Source: Bacteroides propionicigenes (GTDB taxonomy: Bacteria > Bacteroidota > Bacteroidia > Bacteroidales > Bacteroidaceae). Taken from it: a stretch of DNA of 64,000 nt. Positions 24,505 to 32,705 of this stretch are shown piece after piece. Position numbers and translations under genes: made by a program. The notes beneath the pieces were generated by a model. It did no database searches. It was not told where the DNA came from and saw only the letters and a program-made list of their open reading frames with translations. The stretch lies in NCBI RefSeq assembly GCF_018390535.1, contig NZ_JAHBBW010000009.1:102838-166837 (forward strand), written 5' to 3'. Positions within the stretch are counted from its first letter, which is position 1. The number at the start of each line of letters is the position of its first letter.

Positions 24505-25596
24505 CTAATAGTGAAAGTCCGGCTTGAACGTGTATTTCCTGCCGTTCTCCTGTACTATCATCCGTTTGTTCCGGAGCATGGTGATAAGTGATACCGCTTT
24601 TTGATGGTTCAGTTTTACACCTACCGACATATATGACTTGATTAAGGAGGTTTCCAGATCCTTGTAGCCGTATTCCTCTTTCAGTCCGAAAGCCGCTTCC
24701 AGTGCTATGCGGTGCTGCTGTTCGCTAATATGTCTGTAAGGGTCAAACTTTTCCTCTTCCGGTCTTCCGGGTTTCTTCGCTTCGGGTCTGTACCCCTCTA
24801 TGAGTTCAGGCAATGCATTGTCGTTGATACGGAAAGCGAAAGGCTCGAAATCCATTGCACGGATGTGCATGGCTGAAACATTGCTTATATCCCCGTTGCT
24901 CTTGTCCTTTTCCACCAGCAGAACGGTTTCCGCCTTGTTGTTCAGCTCCGTACCGATATGCCCTCTTGCGTTTTCATCGCCTTTGTTCTGGTGGAGTATC
25001 GTATGGATGTGTATCTGCCTGTCATCCGTCCACTGCATCAGTTTGGATATAATGCGTGTCGATTCTCCCGGACTGTTGATGTCATATACCATATCACGGA
25101 TGCCGTCTATGATTACAAGCCCTATGTCCGGTGTATTATAGATAGCCTGTTCGACAATCCTGATACGCTGTTCGGGCGTGTATTTCCTCAAAGCGAGAAA
25201 CTCCAGATGTTCATTGTCCCTGTCATCAGGAAGACCAGCAAGCCGTAAAATACGTTTCATGACTTTCAGACAGTGATAATGGCTTTGTTCCGTGTCCACA
25301 TAAAGAATCTTCCTTTTTTCTTCCGGTAGTTCCGCAACATACCGCAGTACCGTACCGTTTTTCAATGCGGCGGCTACGATAGCCGATACATTGAAAGTCT
25401 TTTTACTCTTGGCTTTGCCGATGGATGCACTGAAATTGCCCAGTGTACCAATGACCGAACCTTGCACTTTTAGAATCTCAGGTGCTTTTTCGTAGATTTT
25501 CGACAGACTCAGGCGTGAAGCTTGCCAAAGGATTATTGCCTGTTCTGCCGAAATCTCCTTTATTTCTTTCATATAGTCCATAAGCATACCTCCCAT
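24505..25596 (-). CDS. RepA-like AAA/RecA-fold helicase (orf3)
   Basis: A 363-residue ATPase with a Walker-A-like loop SIGKAKSKKT, a Walker-B-like stretch DIGLVIIDGIRDM, and the mid-region typical of AAA_25/RepA helicases (ILYVDTEQSHYHCLKVMKRI). A C-terminal winged-helix-like part (about 290-355) follows. It probably unwinds DNA in the element's replication and corresponds in position to NBU orf3. The start overlaps the stop of orf2x; inner methionines at residues 4 and 7 are also possible. Iteron-like repeats lie directly downstream. Confidence 0.75.
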   Translation of the reverse strand: MGGMLMDYMKEIKEISAEQAIILWQASRLSLSKIYEKAPEILKVQGSVIGTLGNFSASIGKAKSKKTFNVSAIVAAALKNGTVLRYVAELPEEKRKILYVDTEQSHYHCLKVMKRILRLAGLPDDRDNEHLEFLALRKYTPEQRIRIVEQAIYNTPDIGLVIIDGIRDMVYDINSPGESTRIISKLMQWTDDRQIHIHTILHQNKGDENARGHIGTELNNKAETVLLVEKDKSNGDISNVSAMHIRAMDFEPFAFRINDNALPELIEGYRPEAKKPGRPEEEKFDPYRHISEQQHRIALEAAFGLKEEYGYKDLETSLIKSYMSVGVKLNHQKAVSLITMLRNKRMIVQENGRKYTFKPDFHY

Positions 25597-25904
25597 TATT
25601 TCCGTCCTCCTGTTTTCTTCCCGGCAAGCTCAAGAGCCAATTCCGCATCTACGATAATCTTGCGCCCTATCTGGGTAATCGCCTTGTCTATCTTACCGCT
25701 TTTCTTTATGCGGTTGGCAGTGGGCAGACTGCACCCGAACAGTTTGGCTATACCGAGTATTCCGTACACATACTTCTTTTCCGTGTCTGTAACGGGTTGC
25801 GGCAATGCTTCGGCCTGACCTGAAGCGTGCTTACTCAGGAATATGAATTCTTCGCCTGTCATCTGCCAGACGGGTTTTGATAATAATTCTTGGATATTTG
25901 TCAT
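25596..25904 (-). CDS. DUF3853-type HTH protein (orf2x)
   Basis: A 102-residue protein with a central helix-turn-helix (YGILGIAKLFGCSLPTANRI) and a basic C-terminus, as in DUF3853 proteins. In NBU elements this position holds orf2x, which takes part in excision. It may be an excisionase-like or regulatory DNA-binding protein. The gene overlaps the helicase gene by one base, so they are coupled. A -7 box candidate TAATTTTG is on the minus strand at 25974-25981. Confidence 0.7.
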   Translation of the reverse strand: MTNIQELLSKPVWQMTGEEFIFLSKHASGQAEALPQPVTDTEKKYVYGILGIAKLFGCSLPTANRIKKSGKIDKAITQIGRKIIVDAELALELAGKKTGGRK

Positions 25905-26060
25905 CGTCCAATCTATTTAGTCGTTAAACAATCAGCCCTGCGCACTGGCTGTTATTTCTGTTCTCGAACGATGCAAAATTAGGTAGGGTTATGAGTGGTA
26001 AGGATGGGGACGGTACAAACTGAATATCATTGTATCTTATTGAATATCAGAAAATAAAAA

Positions 26061-26088
26061 TACCACTCAAAAATTATTTTGAGTGGTA
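26061..26088 (-). terminator. Terminator after the int-orf2 transcript
   Basis: A perfect 12-bp stem (26061-26072 and 26077-26088) is followed on the minus strand by a T-rich tract. It separates orf2 from the orf2x-orf3 unit. Confidence 0.75.
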
Positions 26089-26127
26089 AAAGTGGAACTT
26101 TCGTAAAGTATCAGGATATATTACGGA

Positions 26128-27147
26128 TTATCTGAATATATGTTCCATTTCCTTGGCGAAATTTTGGTTGCTGTCACTGGGGAAATCTGAAACAGGCTCC
26201 TTGTACTTGGATTTGTAGTAGCTGTCGTCAATATCCAGCAGTTTCAGTATTCTGTCTTTCCATTTGTCCCTGTCCTGTTTGGAGAGTTTCTCGCTCATCA
26301 GGAATATCAGATAGCATACACGTATTTTCTCTCTCGGTTTTATTTTCAGCTTACAGTTGCAGGGGTGAAGATTCATATTGGCATAGAAATCCAGTGCGGA
26401 AATTTCTTCGAACTGTTCTCCTATGCACACCTCATGAATGAGCGAAAGTAATTTCATGCTGAAATATTCCTGTTGTTCTTCTGTCGTTTCCTGCTGACTG
26501 ATTGGCTCGCTTGATTTATTCTCTTGCTTTCCGTCAGGAATGTATTTCTTCAATATATCCAGAAAAAGGCAGCTTTGACGGTATATGTCCGCACAACAGT
26601 TCTTCATGTATTGGAATGCCTCTGTTCTTGCAGCCTTTTGCTGATCATAGAGTTTGTTCAGTTTGGCTTTTTCCCTGTCATATTCAGCCTTGCAGCGTTC
26701 ATATTCTTTCTCTGCCTGTTTTTCCTCTTCGGCTGTATGCTCCCTGTAACCAATGGAATCATACCTGTTGTTGGCTTCATTCAGCGGCTTGCTCAGACTT
26801 CTTGTAACATCCAGCTGGGCTTCAATTTCCTGAGAATACCTTTCCATGTGCTGATAGCAAGCACGTTCTATGGCTCTGTCACTTAACGGGCGTATCTCAT
26901 AAGCCTGTATGCTCTTTTCTATTTCAGTTTTCAGGCTGTTGAGTATCAAGGTGTATTGCTCTTTTTGCTTGTCAAGCACCAGTTCAAGGATAGCGGCTTC
27001 AAAGGATTTCATGTCATTATACTCCTGATAGAAATCCGATATGAATTTCTGCCTGTCAAAAGAAAAAGCGTAATTATCTATATAGTCTCTGTATATTCTG
27101 TTGAGTTCTCCATATTGGGGAATCATCGTCTGTATCTTTCCTGCCAT
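26128..27147 (-). CDS. Unrecognised NBU2 protein (orf2 position)
   Basis: A 339-residue protein of unknown family. It is charged and largely helical with a strong coiled-coil region (about residues 110-170, EEEKQAEKEYERCKAEYDRE). It has no membrane segments or recognisable catalytic motif. The start MAGKIQTMIPQYGE (27147) is preferred; a longer frame to 27180 overlaps the upstream gene. Its place matches orf2 of NBU elements, implicated in excision. A terminator follows at 26061-26088. Confidence 0.6.
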   Translation of the reverse strand: MAGKIQTMIPQYGELNRIYRDYIDNYAFSFDRQKFISDFYQEYNDMKSFEAAILELVLDKQKEQYTLILNSLKTEIEKSIQAYEIRPLSDRAIERACYQHMERYSQEIEAQLDVTRSLSKPLNEANNRYDSIGYREHTAEEEKQAEKEYERCKAEYDREKAKLNKLYDQQKAARTEAFQYMKNCCADIYRQSCLFLDILKKYIPDGKQENKSSEPISQQETTEEQQEYFSMKLLSLIHEVCIGEQFEEISALDFYANMNLHPCNCKLKIKPREKIRVCYLIFLMSEKLSKQDRDKWKDRILKLLDIDDSYYKSKYKEPVSDFPSDSNQNFAKEMEHIFR

Positions 27148-27157
27148 ATACTTTATA

Positions 27158-28450
27158 TTATGGGTTCTTGTCCTTGTCAAGGAATAAGGTCAGTTCTTCT
27201 TCCACTTCTTCTATACTCGGTAGGGCAGATTTCAGATTTTCGGGTACTGCCTTGCTCAATTGATAGTCGCTGATACCTATCGGCTGGTCATATCCAGCCA
27301 AGGCATATTGTGCCACGACCTCATCCTTACCCCTGCACAGCAAAAGACCGATGGTCTTGTTATCATTTTCTCCCCTCAGTTTATCATCTACAACATTGAT
27401 ATAGAAATTTAACTGCCCTGCATATTCCGGTTTGAATGGCGTTGCTTTCAATTCCACGACAACATAGGCATGGAGCTTGATATTATATAGGATCAGGTCG
27501 GCGAAAAAGTCACTGTCCCCAATCTGGAAATGTTTTTGTCTGGCAACAAAAGCAAAGCCGTTACCCATTTCCAGCAAGTAACGGGTTACATGCTTTACCA
27601 ACTGTTCTTCTATATCCCTTTCGTCAGCCTTTTCCTTTGCTCCTGCCAAGTCAAAGATATACGGGTCTTTTAACAGATAATTGGCAAGATCGCTTTGAGG
27701 TGCCGGAAGTGTGGCAGTGAAGTTGTTTACCTTGTTACTCTTGATTTGTCTGTCATACAGATTACTTTCAATCTGCATTTTCAGCACATTACTGCTCCAA
27801 CCCATTTCTACAGATTGTTTCATATACCAATACCTTACGCCCAATGGTGGCGGATTATTGAGTATGACCATATGGCTTGCCCAATTTATTCTTGCAATCG
27901 GTGACGCCAAGAATAAATCTTCTATATCCTCTATTTTTATTTTATAGATGGTTGCTACTGTTTTTGCTACATTCTGAAATTGCGCAGGAACCTCCTGCGT
28001 AATTTCTAAAGATTGATTATCAGCTGATTGTATTTGCGCAGTAAGCTCCTGCGTAAATTGTCCGCTATTGAGCTTAAGGACTTCATTAGTAATGTTTTGA
28101 ATATTTGGGACCGACAGTATTGAATCTGCTTCAATAAAACTACGAAGTACATTTAACGGATATAAACGGGCAAACTGGCACATATAAGTAAGATTACGTT
28201 CCGAATATCCCTTCTTTTCAGGATAATTGAATCTGATTGCCTGTGCCAATTTTTTGATAATTTTACCACCCCACCCATGTAGGTGTTGGTGGTACAGTAT
28301 ATAATTCCCCATTTTCCAGTAATGGAACAACATCTGGGCATTGGCTGCGGTAATGAGTCGGACTTGTGCCTGTTCTATTTCCGAACCGACAGCATGGACA
28401 AAGGCATCAAAATGACCTTTCTTTATATTATGTTCGTTGTTATTTTCCAT
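27158..28450 (-). CDS. DUF1016/YhcG-family PD-(D/E)XK nuclease
   Basis: A 430-residue protein. The N-terminal DUF1016 helical region includes GGKIIKKLAQAIRFNYPEKKG, and the C-terminal half holds the nuclease core: GNGFAFVARQKHFQIGDSDFFADLILYN and VVVELKAT give the D-(8)-ExK catalytic set. Proteins of this family are widespread in bacteria and often linked to defence or DNA repair, but the target is not established. It lies between the integrase gene and orf2 and ends just 11 bp before the likely orf2 start. An internal insert of polar sequence near 28000-28080 has two QEVPAQF/QELTAQI-like repeats. Confidence 0.8.
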   Translation of the reverse strand: MENNNEHNIKKGHFDAFVHAVGSEIEQAQVRLITAANAQMLFHYWKMGNYILYHQHLHGWGGKIIKKLAQAIRFNYPEKKGYSERNLTYMCQFARLYPLNVLRSFIEADSILSVPNIQNITNEVLKLNSGQFTQELTAQIQSADNQSLEITQEVPAQFQNVAKTVATIYKIKIEDIEDLFLASPIARINWASHMVILNNPPPLGVRYWYMKQSVEMGWSSNVLKMQIESNLYDRQIKSNKVNNFTATLPAPQSDLANYLLKDPYIFDLAGAKEKADERDIEEQLVKHVTRYLLEMGNGFAFVARQKHFQIGDSDFFADLILYNIKLHAYVVVELKATPFKPEYAGQLNFYINVVDDKLRGENDNKTIGLLLCRGKDEVVAQYALAGYDQPIGISDYQLSKAVPENLKSALPSIEEVEEELTLFLDKDKNP

Positions 28451-28516
28451 ATCACTAACTATTACTTAACAAAGATAACTCTAATAATGGATAATCTGTG
28501 AAACTGACTGATACTT

Positions 28517-29800
28517 TTAGAGTTGGTTAAACTTGTTCATTGCATTGGCCTTAATATCGTCTGCTATGTCAATGTAAGGCTTCATGGCTTTATAATCACT
28601 GTGCCCTGTCCATTTCATTACAACCTGTGCAGGAATACCGAGAGCCAGTGCATTACAGATGAATGTCCTTCTTCCTGCATGTGTGCTGAGTAATGCGTAT
28701 TTCGGTGTAACTTCATCTATACGTTCATTTCCTTTGTAGTAGGTTTCACGTATAGGTTCGTTAATTTCTGCCAGTTCTCCCAGTTCTTTCAGATAATCAT
28801 TCATTTTCTGATTGCTGATAACAGGCAATGCCATGTGGTTTTCAAAATGGATGTCCTTGTATTTTTCAAGTATGGCTTTACTGTACTTGTTCAGTTCAAT
28901 ACTCAGACTATCTGCCGTTTTAACGGTGGTGACTTCTATATGGTCGGACTTGACATCACTTCTCTTTAGGTTACGAACATCTGAATAACGCAGACTGGTA
29001 AAGCAACAGAACAGGAAAACATCCCGGACACGTTCCAGATACTGTTTGTCTTTGGGTATCTGATAGTCTTTTAGTCTGTTCAACTCTTCCCATGTCAGGA
29101 AGATTACCTTCTTGGGGGTGGTTTTCAATTTCGGTTTGAACGTATCGTATGCTATATTCTGGTGATAGTCTTTCTTGAAGCTCCATCGCAGGAACCATTT
29201 GAGGAATCCCATTTGTTTACCGATGGTACTGTTTCTCATGTCTTTTTTGTCACGCAGGAAATTGATATACTCGTTCAATCCGAACTCATCGAAATATTCA
29301 AAGGTCACATCTTCCTTGAACTCCTTGAGGTGATTTTTAACGGCTGCAAACTTTTCGTATGTGGATTCAGTCCAGTTATTCTGATTGCCGCATTCTTTTA
29401 CAAATTCATCGAACACCTCCCAAAAACTTATCTGTGCTTCTTCCTGCTGTTCTTCGTTGGCATTCTTCATCCGCAGGTTGAATGCATCCTTTAGTTGTTG
29501 GGTAGTTGGCATGGTTTCCTGTACCTCAAACTCCTTGAACACATTTTGAATTTCGGCATAGTATTTCAGCAGATCGGCATTGATTTCAGATGCACTTTGC
29601 TTTAATTTGTTGGTACACCCGTTCTTTACTCGCTGCTTGTCGGAATCCCATTTGGCTACATCGATGCGGTAACCCGTTGTAAACTCAATGCGCTGGCTTG
29701 CGTATATGACGCGCATACGGATGGGGACATTCTCCACAATTGGCACACCGTTCTTTTTCCGGCTTTCCAATGCAAAAATGATGTTTCGTTTGATATTCAT
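28517..29800 (-). CDS. intN2: Tyrosine recombinase IntN2
   Basis: A 427-residue integrase. It has an N-terminal arm-binding region, a SAM-like core-binding region (about 110-200), and a catalytic domain with Arg in TSLRYSD, His-x-x-Arg in THAGRRTF, HSDYKAM and the Tyr nucleophile in MKPYID near the C-terminus. The start MNIKRNIIFALESR (29800) is typical of Bacteroides integrases; the frame to 29896 reads into arm sites. It recombines the 3' end of tRNA-Ser with the element end, 160 bp away. Confidence 0.92.
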   Translation of the reverse strand: MNIKRNIIFALESRKKNGVPIVENVPIRMRVIYASQRIEFTTGYRIDVAKWDSDKQRVKNGCTNKLKQSASEINADLLKYYAEIQNVFKEFEVQETMPTTQQLKDAFNLRMKNANEEQQEEAQISFWEVFDEFVKECGNQNNWTESTYEKFAAVKNHLKEFKEDVTFEYFDEFGLNEYINFLRDKKDMRNSTIGKQMGFLKWFLRWSFKKDYHQNIAYDTFKPKLKTTPKKVIFLTWEELNRLKDYQIPKDKQYLERVRDVFLFCCFTSLRYSDVRNLKRSDVKSDHIEVTTVKTADSLSIELNKYSKAILEKYKDIHFENHMALPVISNQKMNDYLKELGELAEINEPIRETYYKGNERIDEVTPKYALLSTHAGRRTFICNALALGIPAQVVMKWTGHSDYKAMKPYIDIADDIKANAMNKFNQL

Positions 29801-29802
29801 AA

Positions 29803-29842
29803 TTGGGTGCGTTTGAAATTCTACACCCAAATATACACCCAA
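29803..29842. other. Candidate integrase arm sites, right end
   Basis: ACACCCAA occurs at 29823-29830 and 29835-29842 with 12-bp spacing, plus an inverted copy TTGGGTG at 29803-29809 next to the int start. They mirror the pair at the left end and could also regulate int. Confidence 0.5.
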
Positions 29843-29959
29843 TATTTGGAATAGCAAAAGATATTCAGAAAGATTTAGATTTACTATGTATTCCAAATTG
29901 TGTGTGATTATCAGTAATTTGCAATTTTATGATATTTCTTGAATGTATAGGTTCGAGAG

Positions 29960-29974
29960 CCTGTCTCTCCGCAA
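29960..29974. repeat. attR core repeat of the NBU2-like element
   Basis: An exact copy of the 15-bp core found at 18745-18759. The chromosomal side to the right carries the displaced tRNA terminator hairpin. Confidence 0.93.
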
Positions 29975-30003
29975 AAAAGCTGAAAATCAGTGTTTTGCAA
30001 AAT

Positions 30004-30046
30004 AAACGCCCAATTTTACATACCAAGAATGTAAAATTGGGCGTTT
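30004..30046 (+). terminator. Original tRNA-Ser terminator, displaced by the element
   Basis: A perfect 17-bp stem (30004-30020 and 30030-30046) followed by TTTT. It is homologous to the hairpin at 18790-18830 at the other end. Confidence 0.8.
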
Positions 30047-30120
30047 TTATTATTTTCAATAATCTTATCGATACTACACGAGTATTTGATAAATTCTTGA
30101 TTTCCGGGCGACACAATCTA

Positions 30121-30264
30121 TCAGTGTCTTTTCAAGATTGTATCCCCGATAATCTTTGCATCATCGTAAACCGGCATGGATTCTTCCGTAGCTCATTTTT
30201 CCTGAAAATAGGTAATGGCTCTGTCGGGATATTCTGGGGAATGTCGTAAAGATATTACTTCCAT
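30121..30264 (-). pseudogene. GNAT acetyltransferase remnant with TGA at a Trp position
   Basis: ATG 30264 on the minus strand starts MEVISLRHSPEYPDRAITYF, the beginning of a family of GNAT acetyltransferases. After QEK comes TGA (30193-30195), and the same frame continues ATEESMPVYDD, which matches the family with tryptophan at the TGA. After YDD the match is lost and the frame ends at 30121, so most of the catalytic domain is gone. It is a short remnant between the NBU2 right end and the DJ-1 gene. Family assignment is from recalled pattern and should be confirmed by alignment. The rest of the gap from 30047 shows nothing else. Confidence 0.5.
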
Positions 30265-30268
30265 ACTA

Positions 30269-30889
30269 TTATTGATTGGAGAAAAGCGAGCAAAAACCTT
30301 GCTTGTAGAACTGGTAATACATTTCAATGCGCTCGGGTACGTCGTTTTCGAGTAGCAGAAGCAGTTCCTTGGCAAACTCAAGTGTAGCAGAACCGTTTGC
30401 TGTCACGATATTCTTGTCGCTGACTGCTTGAGCATGGGTATATCCTTCCGGATTGATGTAATTGTCACCGCCCCAAATTTTCAGTTGCTCCAATCCGTTG
30501 CCGGTATGCTTTACGGTATTGAGGAAGCCGCACTTTGCCATGAAGGAAGCCCCGTTGCAAATTGCACCGACAACCTTTCTTTTTTCTATGGCTTGCCTGA
30601 CAATCGGCTCGACTTGTTCTGCAACAGGTGTTGTCCATCCGAAACCACCAATCAATACCAATGCTGCATAATCATCGGGCATTGTTTCAAATGAGTAATC
30701 GGGTAAAGTGCGGAAACCACCGATGGATTTTACAGGCTCCATTGTCGGGGCTACAACCTTATTGACATACTTCGGTTTTTCTTTCAGCGCATATTCATCA
30801 GAAGCGATAGCCTGTGAAAGATATACCACTTCATGTGCGGCATAATTCGGTAAGAGTATATATAGAATTTCGTTGTTCATCATATTCAT
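30269..30889 (-). CDS. DJ-1/PfpI family protein
   Basis: A 206-residue protein with the DJ-1/PfpI alpha/beta core and the nucleophile-elbow pattern GAICNGASFMA. Its cysteine is the likely functional residue. The family includes glyoxalases, deglycases, chaperones and glutamine amidotransferase-like proteins, so the reaction cannot be fixed. The start ATG 30889 overlaps the stop of the inositol monophosphatase gene (ATGA-type overlap), so they form a two-gene operon. An upstream extension of the frame to 31078 is antisense-free coding of the neighbour and is not used. Confidence 0.85.
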   Translation of the reverse strand: MNMMNNEILYILLPNYAAHEVVYLSQAIASDEYALKEKPKYVNKVVAPTMEPVKSIGGFRTLPDYSFETMPDDYAALVLIGGFGWTTPVAEQVEPIVRQAIEKRKVVGAICNGASFMAKCGFLNTVKHTGNGLEQLKIWGGDNYINPEGYTHAQAVSDKNIVTANGSATLEFAKELLLLLENDVPERIEMYYQFYKQGFCSLFSNQ

Positions 30890-31641
30890 AATAATAGTTT
30901 GAGTAATTCTTCGTGAATTTTTCCGTTTGTTCCGATTACTTGGCATCCTTGAGCCGGGTCGAGTGCATTTCCATCCCAGCCGGTTACTTTTCCTCCGGCC
31001 TCTTGTACTAAAAGCATCCCTGCCGCATAATCCCATGGATTCAAATATATCTCGAAATATCCACCTTGTCTGCCACACGCTGTATATGCTAATTCCAATG
31101 CAGCAGAACCAAGTCTTCTGATGTCTTGAGAGTTTTCATAGACTTTGAGAAACTTGGCGAAGTTTTCTTTCGCCAGCTCTCTTTTAGCAGTGCCGATGCC
31201 GATTATGGTTTCCGAAAGCTTTCGGGCAGAGGAAACGTGTATGGGTTTGCCGTTTAAGAAACAGCCTTCGCCTTTGGCAGCAGAGAAAAGCTCGTCATGA
31301 AACGGGTCATAGACAATACCCAAAACGATCTCTTTTTGGCGACAAAGAGCCAACGAAACCACACTATGCTGATAGTCGTGCATGAGATTAGTAGTGCCGT
31401 CAACGGGGTCAAGAATCCAGTAGCAGTCTGTATTCATCCGCTGCAAGCCGGTTTCTTCTCCGAGAAACTGGATGTCAGGTGCGAATATATACAATTCATT
31501 TTTCAGAAAGTCCTGTATAGCCACGTCAACTTGCGTAACGTAATCGGCAACTCCTTTTTCTTTCACATGAGCTGCCATTTCCCTGTTTGTGATTATCCCC
31601 TTAGTCTCTTTGACCAAGCTGATTATACGTTGTACATCCAT
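30886..31641 (-). CDS. Inositol monophosphatase family protein
   Basis: A 251-residue phosphatase with the family metal-site motifs: GEETGL, WILDPVDGTTNL and, near the C-terminus, WDYAAGMLLVQEAGG. Members hydrolyse inositol phosphates, 3'-phosphoadenosine phosphate or sugar phosphates, and the substrate here is not clear. It is the first gene of a coupled pair with the DJ-1 gene. A -7 box TAATTTTG at 31710-31717 on the minus strand probably drives the pair. Confidence 0.88.
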   Translation of the reverse strand: MDVQRIISLVKETKGIITNREMAAHVKEKGVADYVTQVDVAIQDFLKNELYIFAPDIQFLGEETGLQRMNTDCYWILDPVDGTTNLMHDYQHSVVSLALCRQKEIVLGIVYDPFHDELFSAAKGEGCFLNGKPIHVSSARKLSETIIGIGTAKRELAKENFAKFLKVYENSQDIRRLGSAALELAYTACGRQGGYFEIYLNPWDYAAGMLLVQEAGGKVTGWDGNALDPAQGCQVIGTNGKIHEELLKLLL

Positions 31642-31709
31642 GTTTATTTATAGGGTTTAATTTAATTGTTTTTTCTTATGTCTTGGAAAGGATTGCCCTT
31701 GTCCGAATG

Positions 31710-31717
31710 CAAAATTA
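31710..31717 (-). promoter_or_regulatory. Candidate -7 box of the IMPase/DJ-1 operon
   Basis: TAATTTTG on the minus strand fits TAnnTTTG. No clear -33 TTTG is seen. The remainder of the 31642-31837 gap holds no other feature I can support. Confidence 0.5.
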
Positions 31718-31837
31718 GTTATTTTATTGATGTTTTTACAGATAGGCTCAAAGAAACACAAAAACAAATCTTCCGGTTGTCGCAGAAGCATTTCCTATAG
31801 TTCAGGCGATAAAGATTTGCCGGAAGAATGGGGAACT

Positions 31838-32689
31838 CTATTTCATCGGAATCCAGCTGTCTACCAATGTTTGGTGCGCCTTTATCCATTGGCGTGCGGC
31901 ATAAGTCTCTGTTTTCTGCGTTTTTTCTACGGCAGTCATCAATGAGCTAATCTGCCGGTCGGTCAACCGGATGTTACGTAAAAGTTCGGCAGCAAACGGA
32001 TCTTTCTCGCTGAAGCCTTTCCAAGTTACGGTGTGGATGGATTCCGCTTTTCCATATATTTGTTTGGGGTCATCAAGTACCTTTAACTTATAACGTCCAA
32101 ACATCCAGTGTGGAGTCCAGCCGGTTACTACTATCCATTCTTTCTTTTGAATGGCTTTTTCCAAAGATGTGGTCATGGCAGGAGCGCTTGCTGTCATCAG
32201 CTTATAGTCCAGTCCGTAGTTGTCCAATGCCTTTTCGGTTGTTTTCATAATTCCGGCACCAGCATCAATACCGATAATTTTGCCGGAAAATAACTCTTTA
32301 TGTTCGTTTAATTCTTCGATAGACCGGATGGTGACATATTCCGGTACTACCAGTCCGATACGGGCATTGTCATATATGTCACTGATGATTTCCAGTCTGT
32401 CTCCATATTGTTCCATATAATCATGCATGGTTACCGGCATCCATACGTCCATAAATACATCGGCTTTTTTGCGTGATAGGGAAGCGAAGATGGGTGCTAA
32501 ATCTGCATTCAGCATCTTTACGTTGTAACCATGCTCTTCCAGTATGACTTTTGCCAGATGAGACATTGCGATGCCTTCCGACCAGTTGGCATAGGCTATA
32601 CTGATTTTCTTATTATTGTCAAGATTGCTGCAGGCTGCGGATAACAGGGCTGCCAGTAATAGTACGACTGTTATTTTTATTTTATCCAT
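31838..32689 (-). CDS. Glycine betaine/choline ABC transporter, substrate-binding lipoprotein
   Basis: A 283-residue lipoprotein: the signal MDKIKITVVLLLAALLSAAC has lipid Cys20. The body is the OpuAC-type binding fold (KISIAYANWSEGIAMSHLAK, VIVTGWTPHWMFGRYKLK). It captures glycine betaine or a related quaternary amine outside the inner membrane. It is the last gene of the ATPase-permease-binding protein operon, 16 bp after the permease gene. The start at 32689 is chosen for the lipoprotein signal. Confidence 0.87.
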   Translation of the reverse strand: MDKIKITVVLLLAALLSAACSNLDNNKKISIAYANWSEGIAMSHLAKVILEEHGYNVKMLNADLAPIFASLSRKKADVFMDVWMPVTMHDYMEQYGDRLEIISDIYDNARIGLVVPEYVTIRSIEELNEHKELFSGKIIGIDAGAGIMKTTEKALDNYGLDYKLMTASAPAMTTSLEKAIQKKEWIVVTGWTPHWMFGRYKLKVLDDPKQIYGKAESIHTVTWKGFSEKDPFAAELLRNIRLTDRQISSLMTAVEKTQKTETYAARQWIKAHQTLVDSWIPMK

Positions 32690-32705
32690 AATAGTTGATT
32701 CTTTT

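Larger units (their letters stand above)
18745..29974. mobile_element. NBU2-like mobilizable element in tRNA-Ser
   Basis: An element of about 11.2 kb bounded by 15-bp direct repeats (18745-18759 and 29960-29974) that overlap the 3' end of tRNA-Ser. It carries a tyrosine integrase next to the right end, small control genes, helicase and primase genes, a MobN-type relaxase with adjacent origin region, and the resistance pair mef(En2)-lnu(AN2). Size, gene order, target tRNA and cargo agree with the published element NBU2 of Bacteroides. Such elements are excised and mobilized by resident CTnDOT-type helpers. The helper genes to the left of this window segment look defective, so mobilization would need another element. 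Confidence 0.93.
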
